Positions 51,639-60,901 of a stretch of DNA of 64,000 bases are shown here, in pieces. Under the pieces are notes generated by a model that had not been told where the DNA came from, did no database searches, and saw only the letters and a program-made list of their open reading frames with translations. The position numbers and the translations under genes are program-made. Every line of letters starts with the position of its first letter. Position 1 is the first letter of the stretch. Source of the DNA: Sphaerisporangium krabiense (GTDB lineage Bacteria; Actinomycetota; Actinomycetes; Streptosporangiales; Streptosporangiaceae); NCBI RefSeq assembly GCF_014200435.1, contig NZ_JACHBR010000001.1, positions 1,922,001 through 1,986,000 of the forward strand. Reading direction: 5' to 3'.

Positions 51639-52468
51639 AACTCGCCACCATCCGCCTCGACGGCCACCGCACCGCGGCCGTACGCGTCGACGGCGACGAG
51701 CTCGTCGACGTGGGCATGCCCGACGTCGGCGCGGTGCTGGCCGCTCCCGGCGGTCTCGCCGCCGCCGCGGCGGCCGACGGCCCGCGGCGGCCGCTGGCCG
51801 GAGCCGACCTGGCCCCGGTGGTGCCACGGCCCGGCAAGGTCGTCTGCACCGGCCTGAACTACCGCAACCACATCACGGAGATGGGCCGCGACCTCCCGGA
51901 GTACCCGACCCTGTTCTGCAAGTTCGCCGACACGCTCATCGGCGCCACCGACGACATCGTGCGCCCGGCGGAGACCGAGCAGTTCGACTGGGAGGCCGAG
52001 CTGGCCGTGGTCATCGGCCGCCAGGTGCGCCGGGCCGACGAGGAGCAGGCGATCGCCGCGATCGCCGGGTTCACCGTGCTCAACGACATCACCTGCCGCG
52101 ACTGGCAGTTCCGCACCCGCGAGTGGCTGCAGGGCAAGGTCTGGGACTCCACCACCCCGATCGGCCCCTACCTCGTCACCGCGGACGAGACCGGTCCCCG
52201 GCCGGCGCTCGCCATCCGCTGCGAGGTCGACGGCCGGGTGACACAGTCCGACAACACCGGCGACCTGCTCTTCGACCCGGTCCACCTGGTCCGCTACGTC
52301 TCGACGATGGTGCGGCTCAACCCGGGCGACGTGATCGCGACCGGCACGCCCGGCGGCGTCGGCCACGCCCGCAAGCCGCCGGTCTTCCTCAACGGCGGCG
52401 AGCTGGTCGTGACGGAGATCGAGGGGCTGGGCAGGCTGGCGAACCGCGTCGTCGCCGAGGGCGCGTGA
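51635..52468 (+). CDS. Fumarylpyruvate hydrolase (FAH family)
   Basis: 277 residues. The FAH core is present: CTGLNYRNHITEMG, DWEAELAVVIGR (two metal acids), LNDITCRDWQFR and TGTPGGVGHARKPP. It cleaves fumarylpyruvate to fumarate and pyruvate, the last gentisate-pathway step. One-base overlap with the isomerase gene. Confidence 0.92.
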   Translation: MKLATIRLDGHRTAAVRVDGDELVDVGMPDVGAVLAAPGGLAAAAAADGPRRPLAGADLAPVVPRPGKVVCTGLNYRNHITEMGRDLPEYPTLFCKFADTLIGATDDIVRPAETEQFDWEAELAVVIGRQVRRADEEQAIAAIAGFTVLNDITCRDWQFRTREWLQGKVWDSTTPIGPYLVTADETGPRPALAIRCEVDGRVTQSDNTGDLLFDPVHLVRYVSTMVRLNPGDVIATGTPGGVGHARKPPVFLNGGELVVTEIEGLGRLANRVVAEGA

Positions 52469-53109
52469 TGGCGCGCGACCTCGCCACCACGCTGGCCTGG
52501 GTCGACGCGGGAACGCGGCTGTGCGCGCCGGCGATCGCCGGCCTCTCCGAGGAGGAGTACGACGCCCCGTCCGCGCTGCCCGGCTGGACGCGCAAGCACC
52601 TCGTGGCGCACCTGGCGGCGAACGCCGACGCGATCGGCAACCTGGTCCGCTGGGCGCGCACCGGCGAGGAGACGCCGATGTACGCCTCGCCGGAGGAGCG
52701 CGCCGCCGGCATCGAGCGGGGCTCCCTGCTCGGCGCCGGCGAGCTGACCGAGTGGTTCACCGCGTCGGCCGCGACCCTGGCCGCCGCGATGACGGCGCTG
52801 CCCGAGGAGGCGTGGCGGGCCGAGGTGGTGACCGCGCAGGGGCGCACCGTCCCGGCGAGCGAGACCCCGTGGATGCGCGCCCGGGAGGTCATGGTGCACG
52901 CCGTGGACCTCGCGACCGGGCACACCTTCGCCGACCTTCCCGAGGACTTCCTGCGGGCACTGCGGGACGACATCCACGCCAAGCGGGGACAGGTGCCCGC
53001 CGTCGAGGGAACCCTGGCCGACGTGACCGCCTACCTGGCCGGACGGTCCTCAGGCGGCGTGACCTCTCCCGGCGGCGGCCCTCCCCCGGCCCTGCCGCCC
53101 TGGCTGTGA
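52468..53109 (+). CDS. Maleylpyruvate isomerase, mycothiol-dependent type
   Basis: 213 residues. DinB/MDMPI fold with the metal ligands His in KHLVAHLAANADA, and Glu and His in AREVMVHAVDL. In actinomycetes this enzyme uses mycothiol to isomerise maleylpyruvate to fumarylpyruvate. A Gly/Pro-rich C-terminal tail (SPGGGPPPALPP) is unusual but harmless. Confidence 0.92.
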   Translation: MARDLATTLAWVDAGTRLCAPAIAGLSEEEYDAPSALPGWTRKHLVAHLAANADAIGNLVRWARTGEETPMYASPEERAAGIERGSLLGAGELTEWFTASAATLAAAMTALPEEAWRAEVVTAQGRTVPASETPWMRAREVMVHAVDLATGHTFADLPEDFLRALRDDIHAKRGQVPAVEGTLADVTAYLAGRSSGGVTSPGGGPPPALPPWL

Positions 53110-53126
53110 CGGGAAGGACCGACCCC

Positions 53127-54383
53127 ATGGGCACCTCCAACGCCGACGTGATCGTCATCGGCGGCGGCATCGGCGGCCTCTCCGCCGCGCTCGCGCTGAC
53201 CCGCGCGGGCCTGCGGGTCCGGGTGCACGAGCAGGCGTCCGCGTTCGGCGAGGTCGGCGCCGGGCTCCAGCTCGCGCCGAACTGCACCCGCATCCTGGAC
53301 CACTACGGCCTGCTCGGCGAGGCGACCGCCCTCGGCGTGCTGCCCGAGTCCATGGTCATGAAGGACGCCGTGGACGCGACGGAGCTGACCCGGCTGGACC
53401 TGCGCGACGTCGAGCGCCGTTACGGCCACCCCTACCTGGTCATCCACCGCAGCGACCTGCACGGCATCCTGCTGCGCGCCTGCGACCGCGCGGGCGTCGA
53501 GCTGCTGACCGACGCCCGCTGCACCTCGTACGAGAACGTCGGCGGCGGCGCCCGGGTCCGCTTCGCGGGCGGTGGGACCGACGAGGCGGAGGCGGTGATC
53601 GCCGCGGACGGGCTGCACTCGGTCGCCCGTGAGCTGCTGGTCCGCGACGAGCCGGTCAGCTCGGCGTACGTCGCCTACCGCGGCGCCGTGCCGTTCGAGC
53701 AGGTCGCCGGCAACGGCGTCCACGAGAAGGACGTCGTCGTGTACGTCGGCCCGCGCTGCCACTTCGTGCAGTACCCGCTGCGGGCCGGCGAGATGTTCAA
53801 CCAGGTCGCCGTGTTCGAGTCGCGCAAGGCACTGGCCGGCGAGGAGGACTGGGGAACCCCGGACGAGCTGGACGCCGCGTTCGCCGGGACCTGTGACCAG
53901 GTCCAGAAGGGGTTGCCGTCGATGTGGCGCGACCGGTGGTGGCGGATGTACGACCGGGACCCGATCATGACGTGGGTGTCCGGCAGGATCGCGCTGCTCG
54001 GCGACGCGGCGCACCCGCCCCTGCAGTACATGGCGCAGGGCGCGATCATGGCGATCGAGGACGGCTGGGTGCTCGGCGAGCAGGTCGCCGCCCAGGGCGC
54101 CCGGCGGACCGGGCAGGGCTCGGGCGTCGACTGGGACAGGGTGCTCGCCGCCTACGGGGCGGTGCGGCCCGAGCACTGCCGCCGGGTCGTCACCACCGCC
54201 CGGGCGTGGGGCGACCTGTGGCACCTCGACGGCGTCCGGAGGCTCCGGCGCAATGCCCTGCTGCGCGGCCGGGACGTCCACGACTACGCGTTCGTCGACT
54301 GGATCTTCGGCCCCACCGCGCTGACCCCCGAGGACGAGCCGGAGATGTTCCGCCCGATCCCCCTCGACACCGTGCCGCTGTGA
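53127..54383 (+). CDS. 3-hydroxybenzoate 6-hydroxylase (FAD)
   Basis: 418 residues from ATG 53127 behind GGGAAGGA. FAD motif VIVIGGGIGGLSAALAL, DG motif VIAADGLHSVAR and GDAAHPPLQYMAQGA. It is like salicylate and 3-hydroxybenzoate 6-hydroxylases; linkage to gentisate dioxygenase favours 3-hydroxybenzoate to gentisate. Last gene of the operon, followed by a strong hairpin. Confidence 0.88.
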   Translation: MGTSNADVIVIGGGIGGLSAALALTRAGLRVRVHEQASAFGEVGAGLQLAPNCTRILDHYGLLGEATALGVLPESMVMKDAVDATELTRLDLRDVERRYGHPYLVIHRSDLHGILLRACDRAGVELLTDARCTSYENVGGGARVRFAGGGTDEAEAVIAADGLHSVARELLVRDEPVSSAYVAYRGAVPFEQVAGNGVHEKDVVVYVGPRCHFVQYPLRAGEMFNQVAVFESRKALAGEEDWGTPDELDAAFAGTCDQVQKGLPSMWRDRWWRMYDRDPIMTWVSGRIALLGDAAHPPLQYMAQGAIMAIEDGWVLGEQVAAQGARRTGQGSGVDWDRVLAAYGAVRPEHCRRVVTTARAWGDLWHLDGVRRLRRNALLRGRDVHDYAFVDWIFGPTALTPEDEPEMFRPIPLDTVPL

Positions 54384-54417
54384 CACCCAGGCGCGGCTCG
54401 CGGAGGCCGGGAACATC

Positions 54418-54450
54418 GGGACGGCGAGGAACAGACGTCCTCGCCGTCCC
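54418..54450 (+). terminator. Perfect hairpin after the gentisate operon
   Basis: GGGACGGCGAGGA (54418-54430) pairs with TCCTCGCCGTCCC (54438-54450) over 13 bp with a 7-nt loop, followed by a pyrimidine-rich CGTTCCGTCTG. Confidence 0.88.
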
Positions 54451-54753
54451 CGTTCCGTCTGTTCCTGGTGCGCCGCATCGCGGAGGCCCGGCCGGGTGGC
54501 GCTCCGCCGATCAGGACAGACCTCCGATAACTCGTCATGTCAGGACGTTGCTCTCGATCGGGCACACAGGCCGGGATATTCCGCTTTCCCGATGACACGA
54601 CGGTGATTCCGCCGAAGTAGGCAGAGTTCTGCCGTTCACCGCATCGCAGCGCCCAGTCGGGGACGGACATGTGATCTCCGCCTCGTTCATCATCCATACC
54701 CGACCTCCCTTACCAAACGCGACACAGGAAGATTTGTCGCCTTGCCCGGCTTC

Positions 54754-54773
54754 TTATTGGGCCGACCCAATAA
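54754..54773. promoter_or_regulatory. 20-bp inverted repeat TTATTGGG-CCGA-CCCAATAA
   Basis: Perfect 8-bp arms with a 4-nt centre that is itself nearly symmetric. Too AT-rich at the ends to be a normal actinomycete terminator; it looks like an operator. No gene begins close by. Confidence 0.5.
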
Positions 54774-55522
54774 CGCCGGGCCGAATTCCGGAGAGCGACC
54801 GGTTCGTAACAGGGCTCCGCATATCCGGCGGCCGACATGCGCGCCGACGATCGCGAACGCGCGGCGTGTGGAATACCACCGACCGAAAACCGTGGCGTAC
54901 CGATCGGCGGCACGGCGATGGCGCGGGTCGGACACACCGCGTCGCGGCCTTCATACCCGCCGGAGTGGCGCCGGGCCCATACGAGCCGCCGCGCCGGCCA
55001 TTTTCCGCCGGTAATCGCAGGCCAGGGGCCGCACTGCCGGGCTTCTCCCTGGTCGGAGGGGTCGGCTCACCGGGAACCCGCCCTCCCGGCGGCACGTGCC
55101 GCTCTCTCTCACATGAACTCGTCATCGGGTGTGAAATGGACATCGCACGGTCGGCCGCAAACAACGGTTCCGGGCCGGCGGATGGGCGCCGCGATTACTT
55201 CTGGCCCGTTTCATAACCCGGCGACGTCCCAGTTCACCCCATATTCGTCAGACCAATTCACATACCCGTGTCGTTGACGGTGAGGACATTCTCTGCCACG
55301 AAGCGCAATGTGACGAAGGTCATAATTCGCCGCGCGGCCGCGCGCCGGCGGCCATTCGCGCGCACCCTTCGCGTCAACCCCTACGCCCACCGTGACGATA
55401 CTGACCGCGAAGGTAAGGGGCGTCCTACCTCGACGGCGCACACCCCTACCTCTGACAGGGATTCCGCCATGATCCGTTCGGAAAGTAAGAGCGGCATAAA
55501 GAATGACGGAATGGCGCCCTGA

Positions 55523-55539
55523 CAAACGTGTTTGCAAAC
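55523..55539. promoter_or_regulatory. Overlapping palindromes CAAACGTGTTTGCAAAC
   Basis: CAAAC-GT-GTTTG and GTTTGCAAAC share their middle arm. The element is about 200 nt upstream of the S1 protease start and could bind a regulator (LacI-like or other). Confidence 0.4.
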
Positions 55540-55737
55540 CCGTGTGCGGCTATGTACTGTCACTTTCGGGACGGCGGCCTTAAGGCAGTCGAAACGGTTA
55601 TGTCGGGGAGAGTTCATCTAAAATCCATTGTTCTCATCGCCTTCCTCGAGCGCCTCGTAACGGCGCGGGCGTTCGGCGGGAAGGCGCGATCCAATGCACG
55701 GTGAAAAAGCCCACACGACGATGTGAAAGGACCACTC

Positions 55738-56931
55738 GTGCGTAGAAGGTTTAGTCTCGCCCTTGTCACTCTGGCCACCACGGCCGGGCTCGCGCTGCCG
55801 GTCGGCAGCGCGATGGCGCAGAGCCCCGAGCCCGGCGCGCACAACGCGCCGGCGGCCGGCTACCACATTCCGCGCCCCGCGGAGAGCGCGCTCGCCGGCC
55901 GGACCGAGGTCGACCAGGCCGCGAAGATCATTCGCACCGCCGTGGCGAACGGCGCCGACACCGGTTACGGCAACATCGTCGTGACCGACAACGCCGTTCA
56001 GCTCTTCTGGAAGGGCGCCCCGCCCGCGTCGCTCAGCAGCGCGCTGGCCGAGGCGCGTGACATCGTGACGGTCGAGGTCCTGCCCGCCGACTACTCGCTG
56101 GCCGAGCTGGAGAGCCAGGCCGAGGTCATCGCGCAGGACATCAGGGCGGACGTGAAGGGCCCGGTCATCGGCGTCCAGATCGCCCCCGACTCAAGCGGTC
56201 TGATCCTGCGCATCCGCAAGGACGCCAACCCGGGCCAGCTCGGCGTCCCCTCGGTGACCGTGCCGTACACCACCCAGGAGTCCGCGGTTCCCACCCTGAC
56301 CTCGCGTCAGGTGGACACGGCCCCGTACTCGGGCGGCATCGTCCTCACCAACCAGGACCCCGGCGTGCAGTACTCGTGCACCAGCGGGTTCGGCGTCACG
56401 AAGAACAACGTGAAGTACCTGCTGACCGCGGGCCACTGCGGCCAGGTCGGCAGCCAGTTCCGCAACAGCACCTCGACCGTCGGGTCCGCGACGCAGAAGC
56501 ACTCCGCGCACGACCTGCTGCTGGTTCCGGCCAACGCGGCCGGGACGATCTACGACGGTCCGGTCGCGACCACGTCCAAGAAGGGCGTCGTCGGCTGGGA
56601 CTACGTCTACGCCGGTGACATCGTGAAGTCCTCCGGCGCCACCAGCGGCACCGTCCCCAGGCTGTGGGTGACCGGCAACGTCTACGCGCTCGTGGTCAAC
56701 GACGTCTACGGCAACAGCGTGGTCATCAGCAACCAGATCGAGACCGTTCAGCTCGACGGCCTGACGCCGGCCGCCGGCGGCGACAGCGGCGCCCCCATCT
56801 TCGTCGACTACGGCACGACGGGGAAGGTGGTCGCCAAGGGTTCCGCGTCCGCGGTCAGTGGCACCAGCCTGTTCTTCCAGCCCTTCTCCTCGGCGGTCGT
56901 GGACTTCGGCGTCGCCCCGATCCCGGGCTGA
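55738..56931 (+). CDS. Secreted S1-family serine protease
   Basis: 397 residues from GTG 55738 with GAAAGGA at a good distance. Sec signal peptide to about residue 27 (GSAMAQ), a long propeptide to about 195, then a chymotrypsin-fold domain. Catalytic triad His233 (LTAGHCG), Asp259 (SAHDLLLV) and Ser350 (GGDSGAPIF). One probable disulfide, Cys214-Cys234, beside the His. Shorter and with fewer cysteines than streptogrisins, but in that general class. It is exported and probably autoprocessed. Confidence 0.9.
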   Translation: MRRRFSLALVTLATTAGLALPVGSAMAQSPEPGAHNAPAAGYHIPRPAESALAGRTEVDQAAKIIRTAVANGADTGYGNIVVTDNAVQLFWKGAPPASLSSALAEARDIVTVEVLPADYSLAELESQAEVIAQDIRADVKGPVIGVQIAPDSSGLILRIRKDANPGQLGVPSVTVPYTTQESAVPTLTSRQVDTAPYSGGIVLTNQDPGVQYSCTSGFGVTKNNVKYLLTAGHCGQVGSQFRNSTSTVGSATQKHSAHDLLLVPANAAGTIYDGPVATTSKKGVVGWDYVYAGDIVKSSGATSGTVPRLWVTGNVYALVVNDVYGNSVVISNQIETVQLDGLTPAAGGDSGAPIFVDYGTTGKVVAKGSASAVSGTSLFFQPFSSAVVDFGVAPIPG

Positions 56932-57025
56932 CCGGCGCCCGGCGCACCACGCCGAGCACCGGCCGCACATAGCACCGCCCCCGGCGAAACCTAGCCAGAA
57001 GACCGGCCGTTCCCGATGATGTCGG

Positions 57026-57056
57026 CCCCGGCGAGTACCTCTCCCACTCGCCGGGG
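57026..57056. terminator. Bidirectional terminator between the two proteases
   Basis: CCCCGGCGAGT (57026-57036) pairs with ACTCGCCGGGG (57046-57056), a perfect 11-bp stem with a 9-nt loop, followed by ACTTTCTC. It lies between converging genes. Confidence 0.88.
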
Positions 57057-57145
57057 ACTTTCTCATTTCCAGCCCTTCTTTTCCTGCTTTTCCCGGCTCC
57101 GGCTTCCCGGTGTCGCGGAGAGGACACCGGGACGCCGGCCCCGGA

Positions 57146-60100
57146 TCAGTCCATGAGCCCGTACGCCCGGATGACCGTCTGGCTCACCCGCATACCGGCG
57201 GTCGTGGCCGCCGTGACGCGCAGGGACACGAAATCCCCTGTGGCGGACGGCTTCACGACGGCGGAGTACTGCCACTCACCGCCCTTCCGTACGGTGGCCG
57301 GCTGCCAGGTGGCGCCGTCGTCGTACGACGCCTCCACGGTCAGATGCTTCATCTGTAAATAGGGGACCAACGGGATACGGTCGATGGTGATGCCGACCGG
57401 GATGTTCACCGTGCGCTTGGCCCGGTTCAGCGGGTCGAGCCCGGTCGGGGAGATCCGCGCGGCCAGACGCGAGATCGGCGCCGGCCACGCGGTGGACCCG
57501 GAGTCGAACGTCCAGCTGCTCTCCACCCGGGTCGCGAGCGAGGCGTACGGCACGTTCCGCGTGCTGACCTCCGTCAGCGTGTAGGACGCGGTGTTCTCGG
57601 GCAACGTCGCGTCGAGGCCGCACGAGACGCCGCCCCGCGGGACCACGCAGGTGGTGTGCGCGAGCACCTTGCCCCCCGAGGTGAGCGTCGCCTCGCCCTC
57701 GCTGTACATCTCCATGCCGATCCGGCCGGGCTCCGGGTCGGCGTACTGCCTGCCGCCCGTGAAGCTCAGCTCGTCGCCCTCTCTGACCAGGCCGTCCTGC
57801 TGGAGGCCCGGCCCGTAGGCGGCGCGGCCCCAGACCTCGCTGGAGGACCTGTCCACGACGTACCGGCCGAGGCTCAGCACGCTCTGGCCGGGCCCGAGGT
57901 GCAGCACCGTGTCCCAGGCCAGGCCGGGCTGGTACGACCGGTAATTCACCACCGTGCCCGGCAGCGAGACCCGCGTCGACACGAAGGGGGCGCCCGACGG
58001 CGCCGCCGCGACGGCTCCCGGGAAACTCACGCCCGCTCCGCGGTTCACCATGGTGATCTTCGCCAGGTCCTTGACGGCGGCGTTGTAGACCGGGCGGTCG
58101 GGCAGGCCGCCCTGGTACACCTTGACCAGGTCGTAGCGGACGTTCTCCCCGTTGTCCCCGCTGCTCTTGTACCACATGTTGTGGACCTGGTACGTGGCCC
58201 CCGGCACGCGTGAGGGGATGACGTAGAGGTCCCCCACCGGAGATCCCGTGACGGAACCGGCGAACATCGACCGGAACGTGCGCCCCGCCGCCTGGTGCGT
58301 GATGACCGAGATCGCGGTCGGCTCCTGGAGGGCGTCCGGGTCGTCCAGGGTGACGGTGACCTTCTGCCCCTTCCGCGCGTCCATCACCACCTCGCGGTGG
58401 TCGGCGTCCACGTGGATCGCCGTGTGGGCGATGGCGCTGTAGTTGTCGCGCCAGGTGAAGTCGGTGTTGAGCATGTACCCCTGCGCCGTCCAGTCCCCGG
58501 CCGGCAGCCTGGCGTGGCCGACGCCCTCGTAGAGCGCCACGTTCTCCAGCCAGTCCCGCTCCAGGTCGTAGACCAGGGCGCTGCTGTGCACGGCGGGCTC
58601 GCCGTTCCTGTCGAGCACCTTGAACGTGACGTCGTACGATTCGGGCTCGACGTAGGCGCCGGCCAGCGTGCGCAGCACCACGTCGTCGCCCGCCGAGGCG
58701 ACGAGCACGCCGGGGTACTCACCGGGCTCGGCGCCCGCGGTGGCCATGGCCAGCGTCACCGAGGCCTGCCCGTGGGCGGGCACCTTGAGCCGCTGCGAGG
58801 CGAGCTTCAGCAGCCCTCGGGGCAGCGCGACGCCGGGCTGCGCGCTCTCCATGCGCAGGTCGAGGATGAGCGACCTGTCACCGGAGTTGGTGTAGGTGAC
58901 GGTCTTGGTCACCGTCGCGTTCCCGCCTTCGCCGTACGGCAGCGTCGTCCACAGGTTGCCGGGCGTGGCCGTCACCTGCCGGTCGCTCGCCGCCGCCACG
59001 TCGACGCGCCCGGCGCCCTGCTCGTACGGGCCGAAGTCCGGGTTGGGGACGGCGGTCCCGATCAGCGCGCCCTTCAGCTCCTCGGCCTTCCAGTCCGGGT
59101 GCGCCTGGGCCAGGATCGCCGCCGCGCCCGCGACATGCGCCGCGGCCAGCGACGTGCCGCTCTCCGGGGTGTACATGCCGTTCTGGTCGAGCCCGATCGT
59201 GGTCCCCGCGGTGATCGCCACTCCCGGCGCGGTGATGTCCGGTTTCACCGCGTGGTCGCCGGTGCGCGGCCCCCGGGCGGAGAAGTCGGCCGGCATGTCG
59301 CTCTTGTTGACCGCGCCGACGGTGAGCGCGGCGTCCGCGCTCCCCGGGCTGGCGAGCGTGGCCTTGCCCGGCCCGTCGTTGCCGGCGGCGACGACGAACA
59401 GCGTCCCGTAGATCTCGGTGAGGGTGTTGACGGCCTCCTCCAGCGGGTCGGGCTCCTGGCTGTCCCATGGTGTGCCGAGGCTCAGCAGGGCCACCTTGGC
59501 CTTGACCTCGGCGGCGGCCCAGTCCATCCCCCTGAGGATGGAGGAGTCGCTGTACCCGGCGAGGACGCCGGCCACCTTGCCGATGGCGAGCTTGGCGTCC
59601 GGCGCGACTCCCCGGTACTTGCCGCCCGACCCCTTCCCCGACCCGGCGATCACCGAGGCCAGGTGGGTGCCGTGCCCCATGCCGTCCATGATGTTGCCCT
59701 CGCCGGAGAAGTCGGCGGTGTCGGCGACGGCGTCGGCGAGGTCCGGATGCCGGGAGTCGTACCCGTTGTCGAGCACGGCCACCGTCACGCCCTTGCCGGT
59801 CAGGCCGCGCTTCCACGCGACCGGCGCGCCGATCTGCGCCACGCTGCGGTCCAGGAACGGGGTGCGCTTGCCGTCCAGCCACACCTTGGTGACGCCGCCG
59901 GCGAGCGAACGGCCCGTCGAGCCCGCCGTCAGCTCCCGCCACGCCTGCCCCGCGCCGTTCTTGGCGACCTTCATCGCGGACAGCTTGAGCGCGTCGCTGC
60001 GCCAGCCGCCCACGGCCGCCTTCGCGGCGAGGCTCGGCGGCGACGACGACCGGACGATCAGCGGCACCTCCTTGCTGTGGCCGTCGTCGTAGCCCCACGC

Positions 60101-60553
60101 CACCAGTTGCGTGACGTCGAACAGGCGCTTGTCCATGAGGCCGCGCGCGACGAGCGGCAGCGCGTCGACGGGGAAGACGCTCAGGTGGCCGTCGCGTTCC
60201 TGGGCGGTGAACTGCATCTTCTCGCGGCCCGGGCCGCGCTCGATCTCATAGGCGGGACCCGAGGCGCCCTGCGCGTACAGCGTGACCCGGTCTCCGGTCA
60301 CCAGGGTGACGACGGCGGCTCCCCGCGCGCGCCCGGCGTCACGCGGTGTTCTCCCGGTCGCGGCGCGCGGGCCGTCGGCCGAAATCGGCGCACCGGCTTT
60401 CCGTGCGCCGGGCGAATAATTCGGCACGCGGGCGGAATCGCTTTGTGCGCGCTCGGCTCCATTCGGTGCCGACGCATTCGCGGCGCCGAGCGGCAGGGCG
60501 AGTCCGAGCGTGGCGGCCAGCCCCAAAGTGGTGGTCTTTCTTTTCCAGGTCAT
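57146..60553 (-). CDS. Large secreted S8 subtilisin-like protease
   Basis: 1135 residues. Signal peptide about 1-29 (GAANASA), propeptide to about 235, subtilase domain about 245-510 with Asp262 (AVLDNGYD), His294 (GMGHGTH), oxyanion Asn392 (AAGNDGPG) and Ser468 (SGTSLAAAHVAG; the usual Pro before HVAG is Ala). About 620 residues of beta-rich C-terminal modules follow. Cysteines are scarce. The long C-terminal region fits the large actinomycete subtilases that carry fibronectin-like and jelly-roll domains. Confidence 0.92.
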   Translation of the reverse strand: MTWKRKTTTLGLAATLGLALPLGAANASAPNGAERAQSDSARVPNYSPGARKAGAPISADGPRAATGRTPRDAGRARGAAVVTLVTGDRVTLYAQGASGPAYEIERGPGREKMQFTAQERDGHLSVFPVDALPLVARGLMDKRLFDVTQLVAWGYDDGHSKEVPLIVRSSSPPSLAAKAAVGGWRSDALKLSAMKVAKNGAGQAWRELTAGSTGRSLAGGVTKVWLDGKRTPFLDRSVAQIGAPVAWKRGLTGKGVTVAVLDNGYDSRHPDLADAVADTADFSGEGNIMDGMGHGTHLASVIAGSGKGSGGKYRGVAPDAKLAIGKVAGVLAGYSDSSILRGMDWAAAEVKAKVALLSLGTPWDSQEPDPLEEAVNTLTEIYGTLFVVAAGNDGPGKATLASPGSADAALTVGAVNKSDMPADFSARGPRTGDHAVKPDITAPGVAITAGTTIGLDQNGMYTPESGTSLAAAHVAGAAAILAQAHPDWKAEELKGALIGTAVPNPDFGPYEQGAGRVDVAAASDRQVTATPGNLWTTLPYGEGGNATVTKTVTYTNSGDRSLILDLRMESAQPGVALPRGLLKLASQRLKVPAHGQASVTLAMATAGAEPGEYPGVLVASAGDDVVLRTLAGAYVEPESYDVTFKVLDRNGEPAVHSSALVYDLERDWLENVALYEGVGHARLPAGDWTAQGYMLNTDFTWRDNYSAIAHTAIHVDADHREVVMDARKGQKVTVTLDDPDALQEPTAISVITHQAAGRTFRSMFAGSVTGSPVGDLYVIPSRVPGATYQVHNMWYKSSGDNGENVRYDLVKVYQGGLPDRPVYNAAVKDLAKITMVNRGAGVSFPGAVAAAPSGAPFVSTRVSLPGTVVNYRSYQPGLAWDTVLHLGPGQSVLSLGRYVVDRSSSEVWGRAAYGPGLQQDGLVREGDELSFTGGRQYADPEPGRIGMEMYSEGEATLTSGGKVLAHTTCVVPRGGVSCGLDATLPENTASYTLTEVSTRNVPYASLATRVESSWTFDSGSTAWPAPISRLAARISPTGLDPLNRAKRTVNIPVGITIDRIPLVPYLQMKHLTVEASYDDGATWQPATVRKGGEWQYSAVVKPSATGDFVSLRVTAATTAGMRVSQTVIRAYGLMD

Positions 60554-60901
60554 CGGCGCCGTCCCTTCTCCGGACGGCTCGATATTGGCGTTCCGGTACG
60601 CGTCTGGCGAGGTGTCGGCAGCGTGAGAGGGCTCGCTGGCGACGCCTGGTCCTGTGGGGGGTGCGACACAGATCCTCCTGTCGGCTCATCCGGCCGCCAT
60701 TCGGCAGGCGACGCATACACTCCTAGCACAAACCCGATCAGTAGTCATGAGCGTGGTAAGTAACCCCACTTCACCATGTCAAGGACCGGCCGGCCCCGCC
60801 TCTCACCGCTGTTTTCCGCGGCGTTCAAATCGCGGGAGCCGGCCTTTTCCGTGACACTTTATGGTGTGGTCGCACAGCCATTTTCGGGCGATAGCAGGCG
60901 A
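60554..60901. other. Region between exporter end and subtilase start
   Basis: 348 bases without a supported gene. It holds the promoter for the subtilase (next entry) and a long leader. I see no strong hairpin for the end of the exporter transcript, which reads toward this region from the right. Confidence 0.5.
60754..60782 (-). promoter_or_regulatory. Predicted promoter of the S8 protease
   Basis: On the minus strand TTGACA (60782-60777), 17-nt spacer, TTACCA (60759-60754). The transcript would have a leader of about 195 nt before the ATG at 60553. Confidence 0.6.

Larger units (their letters stand above)
54451..55737. other. Gene-free 1.3-kb region with palindromes
   Basis: No frame here has actinomycete codon bias or a recognisable product. 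The base composition is less GC-rich than on either side, mainly between 55200 and 55620. Two palindromic elements stand out (54754-54773 and 55523-55539). No tRNA or insertion-sequence end is visible. It could be long regulatory DNA for the S1 protease, an unannotated RNA or a decayed gene. Confidence 0.5.
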
